From: Neelides folsomi
Lineage: Eukaryota; Arthropoda; Collembola; Neelipleona; Neelidae
Direction of reading: 5' to 3'
Length of the DNA stretch: 64,000 nucleotides
Assembly (NCBI GenBank): GCA_034687125.1
Contig: JAQGBZ010000085.1
Span: 147,669 to 211,668, forward strand
Part shown: positions 61,201 through 64,000 of the stretch, piece by piece
How positions within the stretch are numbered: position 1 is the first letter of the stretch
Layout of the letters: each line of letters opens with the position of its first letter
Position numbers and translations under genes: made by a program
The notes under the pieces: generated by a model
Seen by the model: only the letters and a program-made list of their open reading frames with translations
Told to the model about the DNA's origin: nothing
Database searches by the model: none

Positions 61201-62413
61201 GAATCAATGGCCGCGTCAAATTCCATATCTCCTGACATCCTTTCTTCTATTGTTAAAATGCTCCATTCGAATCCACATAAAGAAGTAAACTTTTAATTGA
61301 TTTGCATTCATGAAATACTATCAGCGTTAATTAAGTTAATTCTAATCTTGCCGTCAAATTGTAGGTTTATCCATATGTAATCAGCACTCTGTATAGCCTA
61401 CTCAGAAATCCTGATATATTTGCAATGGCTAGGAAAATGAAGCTCAACGAAACTCTTGAAGATGTTATATCAAAGGTTTGATTGTGATTCTTTATAATAG
61501 TAATATCATTCGAGGTAAAAAATTACTAAATAAAAATTAACGCTTATTTTAAAAAATAGGATAAGGTAGACGTTAATAATCATTTAAGCCATGTTGTGTC
61601 CATTCTTCAAATGAAGGAGTTTGATCGTATTACGACAATGGGAGAAATTGACTACGATGACAATGATAGCGTAAGTTATTAAAATATAAAATACAAATGT
61701 GTATCGTTTTAAAACATTTTTAATGAAGGTTTATCTATGTATGGTACATATTAAAATCTACAAGTTCTTGTATTTTTCATTCGCTAAAAATTCTAAAATC
61801 ACAAAATTATTTAGGCTGATCCTGAAGAATTTGAACCGGAGTTAGAAGTACCTGAAAATTGGGTAGGATCATTAGACGAAGAATCTCTTATAGGGGATGA
61901 TCTTTTGATTCGAGAATATCTCAATGAAGATAAATTTCAACTGATTGTTCCTGTTCCACCTCCAGAGTAATTTTACAGTGAAATTTTAAAATAAGACATA
62001 TTACATTATTTTTTCTATATCTTGTAATATACTACTTTAACTTTAATAGAGGAAACAAAGTTGCAAAAAAGGACAATTTTTTCCTAAGACCAGCAACGCC
62101 TTCGTCAACAGCAAAACATTCTAAGAACAAATCCAATGAAATGGAAAAGAACTACAATGAAGATTCCTCAAGGAATACCAACAAAAGACAAGTACCGTCT
62201 CCACCAGAAGACGAAATGAATAGAAGGCACAAAATCTACGCGTCCACTCCTAAATCTAACAATAGGAGAAGAGACTCGGAGGAACTTTCTCCAATTGAAA
62301 GGCAGAGGATTTTCAATGGAAGATCTACCAGCTCGAAAAAGAATAGAGGAAATAATGAAATAAATAGTAATAATAAATATTCGTCCACCAATCATCCGAA
62401 ACTAAAATCTTGA
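58291..62413 (+). CDS. ARMC9: LisH and armadillo-repeat ciliary protein ARMC9
   Basis: Thirteen exons in phase: 58291-58374, 58576-58749, 58837-59109, 59195-59462, 59542-59666, 59740-59943, 60059-60208, 60644-60816, 60993-61284, 61365-61475, 61560-61670, 61815-61966, 62050-62413; about 826 residues (human 818). The N-terminus is a LisH motif (YLELNGLEDTMATLKSEC), then a helical domain (LEVYLRVHFALWPKFHG, ILPLFALPYISDP). The armadillo-like region includes LCILQALRWLLTKS, FVRFLNALASLQLGR and LMEYAWALLMNLCLHDES. An acidic segment and a disordered basic Ser/Asn-rich tail follow. ARMC9 sits at the basal body and cilium; its loss causes Joubert syndrome in humans (established). A MITE lies in intron 7. 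AATAAA at 62417 is almost at the stop codon; a later signal may be used. Confidence 0.92.
60312..60552. mobile_element. 241-bp TA-flanked MITE in ARMC9 intron 7
   Basis: Arms of about 70 bases are inverted copies: the left includes AGTTCCAGTTTGAGATAAAG, the right its complement; both continue through GTTTAGCGTC to ATTCTCA. Ends begin CTCCC and are bounded by TA at 60310-60311 and 60553-60554. The spacer has no coding capacity. Confidence 0.85.
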
Positions 62414-64000
62414 AGTAATAAATATCCTTAAAATACAAAATGACTTTTCATGTCGTTTACGTTATAGAGTAGATACAATAATTAGTTGTGCAAGTTTAAA
62501 ATGCCCAGATTGAATTCAATTATCAAGCTAATAAGAGATTTTCTCTATTGAATTTGACAAACATGAATAAGGTATGCCAATAATTTAAAAGTAAAGTGGT
62601 GAATGATATAAGAAATAAAATATAACAAGTTTAAATTAAAAAGTAATATTATTATTACATTATTTGGTTTAAAGCTCCACATTATATTTTTCGAATTATA
62701 TTTATATGTATTTTCCAATAATATTGTTAGACCTTGATATAGTACCTACAACTTTGCATTGATCTATTTATTACATAATTATTATTCTATAGAACAAAAT
62801 AACATTTAAAATTGTAAACATCCCATTTAAAAAATTTCATATCTTAAACTTTTTACATTTAGAAGATGTAAAATTTTAGAATCTTATGATTAAATTACAA
62901 AACACAATCCCAATTAATGTTATTTAACTGCCCATACATTATCACAACGAAACAATAATTTAGTTTACTGTGGATTATTTTTATTATAACTATTATTATT
63001 TTGGAAATTGCAATTATAATTACCAGCTGAAAATATTAGTTTGGATTTAAGATTTAACCTTATTATTAAAGCCTGAATTTGAATGTTTATCAGTGATTTA
63101 CATAAATGCAAAATTTAAGTGGGTTTATAAAGTTAAAATTCACTATTGACTTATCATTAATTCGAAAATATACCAACCATAAGTGTGCGTACCTGTAATT
63201 AATTAATTTATTTTTAGGTAAACATGTTAAATGTTTAATAAAACAAAAATTATGAAAAATTATATGGCATACCTAAAAGAATTAAGAAACTTGTACACAT
63301 AATAATTTTGACTACATTTAATAATTACGAATAAAATAAAATAAATAAAATTGCTAACATCAACATTTAATATCATTGTATGACTGGCTCATTATGGGAG
63401 TGATTAGATGGCTACTCAATGCTTTTTTTAATGTATTGAGATAGATCTATTCCTGTCATTAATATAATTAAATATTGCATTATTAACATATTGCATTATT
63501 AATTTTAAAAAAACAAATAAAATACGTATTTTTGAAGTACTGACAATTATAATAGTATTGCAACTTGAGATTTAATATATTTCAATCTTCAGACTAATTA
63601 AACGAACCATTTTGGTAAAGACTAGAAAGTTTCCAAGTCCGAAAAATTAACAATAAGGTACGATAAGAATCACGACTTTTCTTTTATAAACGTAGATTAA
63701 CTTATAAATCGCATATACATAATTGTATGCATTTATTTTACAATAATTAATAATAAAACATCTTTAAAAACATTCCTGATTTGGTAATCATGATATTTAA
63801 ATAAGACACATTAAAAAATCTACACACCTCTATGCCTGTGTAAATTGAAATACCTACAGGACTATGCTTTGGATTTGGACCCATACTGACATCTTAATAA
63901 TAAATATTCATAAATATGCTAATTTTTTTACCGCCAAATGACCTTTTGTTTATTTAATACCCTTTAATTAAGAGAACCAAAGTTTTAATAAGTTTAAAAT
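62414..64000. other. AT-rich 3' flank
   Basis: 1.6 kb of strongly AT-rich DNA past ARMC9, with short A/T runs and no open frame above 60 codons. No gene, RNA or bounded repeat is recognised. Confidence 0.55.

Noticed and set aside
1-64000. CRISPR arrays, operons, ribosome binding sites
   Set aside because: The DNA is intron-bearing eukaryotic nuclear sequence; the only spaced repeats (51.0-51.2 kb) belong to piggyBac.

Overview
This window is nuclear DNA of an animal, most likely an arthropod. The genes are split by many short, AT-rich introns with GT-AG ends. The proteins are metazoan (ninein, optix/Six3, prefoldin 2, RNase H2C, ECH1, ARMC9), and the transposons (piggyBac, Tc1/mariner, foldback MITEs) are typical of arthropods. 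Optix has the insect-like C-terminal [10 protein letters not shown] motif. I cannot name the species. Retention of ARMC9 and ninein suggests a lineage that keeps cilia or flagellated sperm. All exon joins below were worked out by hand from splice sites, reading phase and remembered family sequences; no search was run.

Layout. 0.7-13.3 kb is a compact housekeeping block: CCDC167-like (+), ninein (-, 14 exons), ECH1 dienoyl-CoA isomerase (-, 7 exons) and RNase H2 subunit C (+). ECH1 and RNase H2C are head-to-head over about 740 bp. From 13.3 to 16 kb I see only AT-rich intergenic DNA with one small foldback element. Optix/Six3 (+) occupies 18.0-22.5 kb; a GC-rich block at 16.1-16.7 kb carries a phase-compatible candidate upstream exon. 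From 22.5 to 48.8 kb there is a 26-kb stretch with no recognisable gene. It alternates AT-rich DNA with purine/pyrimidine-tract-rich DNA and has many homeodomain-type TAAT cores, as expected of a regulatory domain around a developmental transcription factor.

48.8-52.4 kb is a transposon cluster. It holds a near-complete piggyBac element with TTAA target duplication, terminal repeats and a single frameshift in the transposase, followed by a deleted mariner element and a 76-bp relative with similar ends. From 52.8 to 62.4 kb a second block follows, all on +: prefoldin 2 (with a GC-AG intron), tRNA-Lys(UUU), an LRR single-pass membrane protein, a small unrecognised ORF, and ARMC9 (13 exons). Several introns carry palindromic MITEs bounded by TA. 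The last 1.6 kb is AT-rich with nothing recognised.

The genes do not form a pathway. Ninein and ARMC9 are both centriole/cilium proteins but sit about 50 kb apart. I found no convincing new biological system. The points most worth following are the optix regulatory desert and its possible N-terminal exon, the piggyBac element with its subterminal repeat array, and the set of TA-flanked MITE families.
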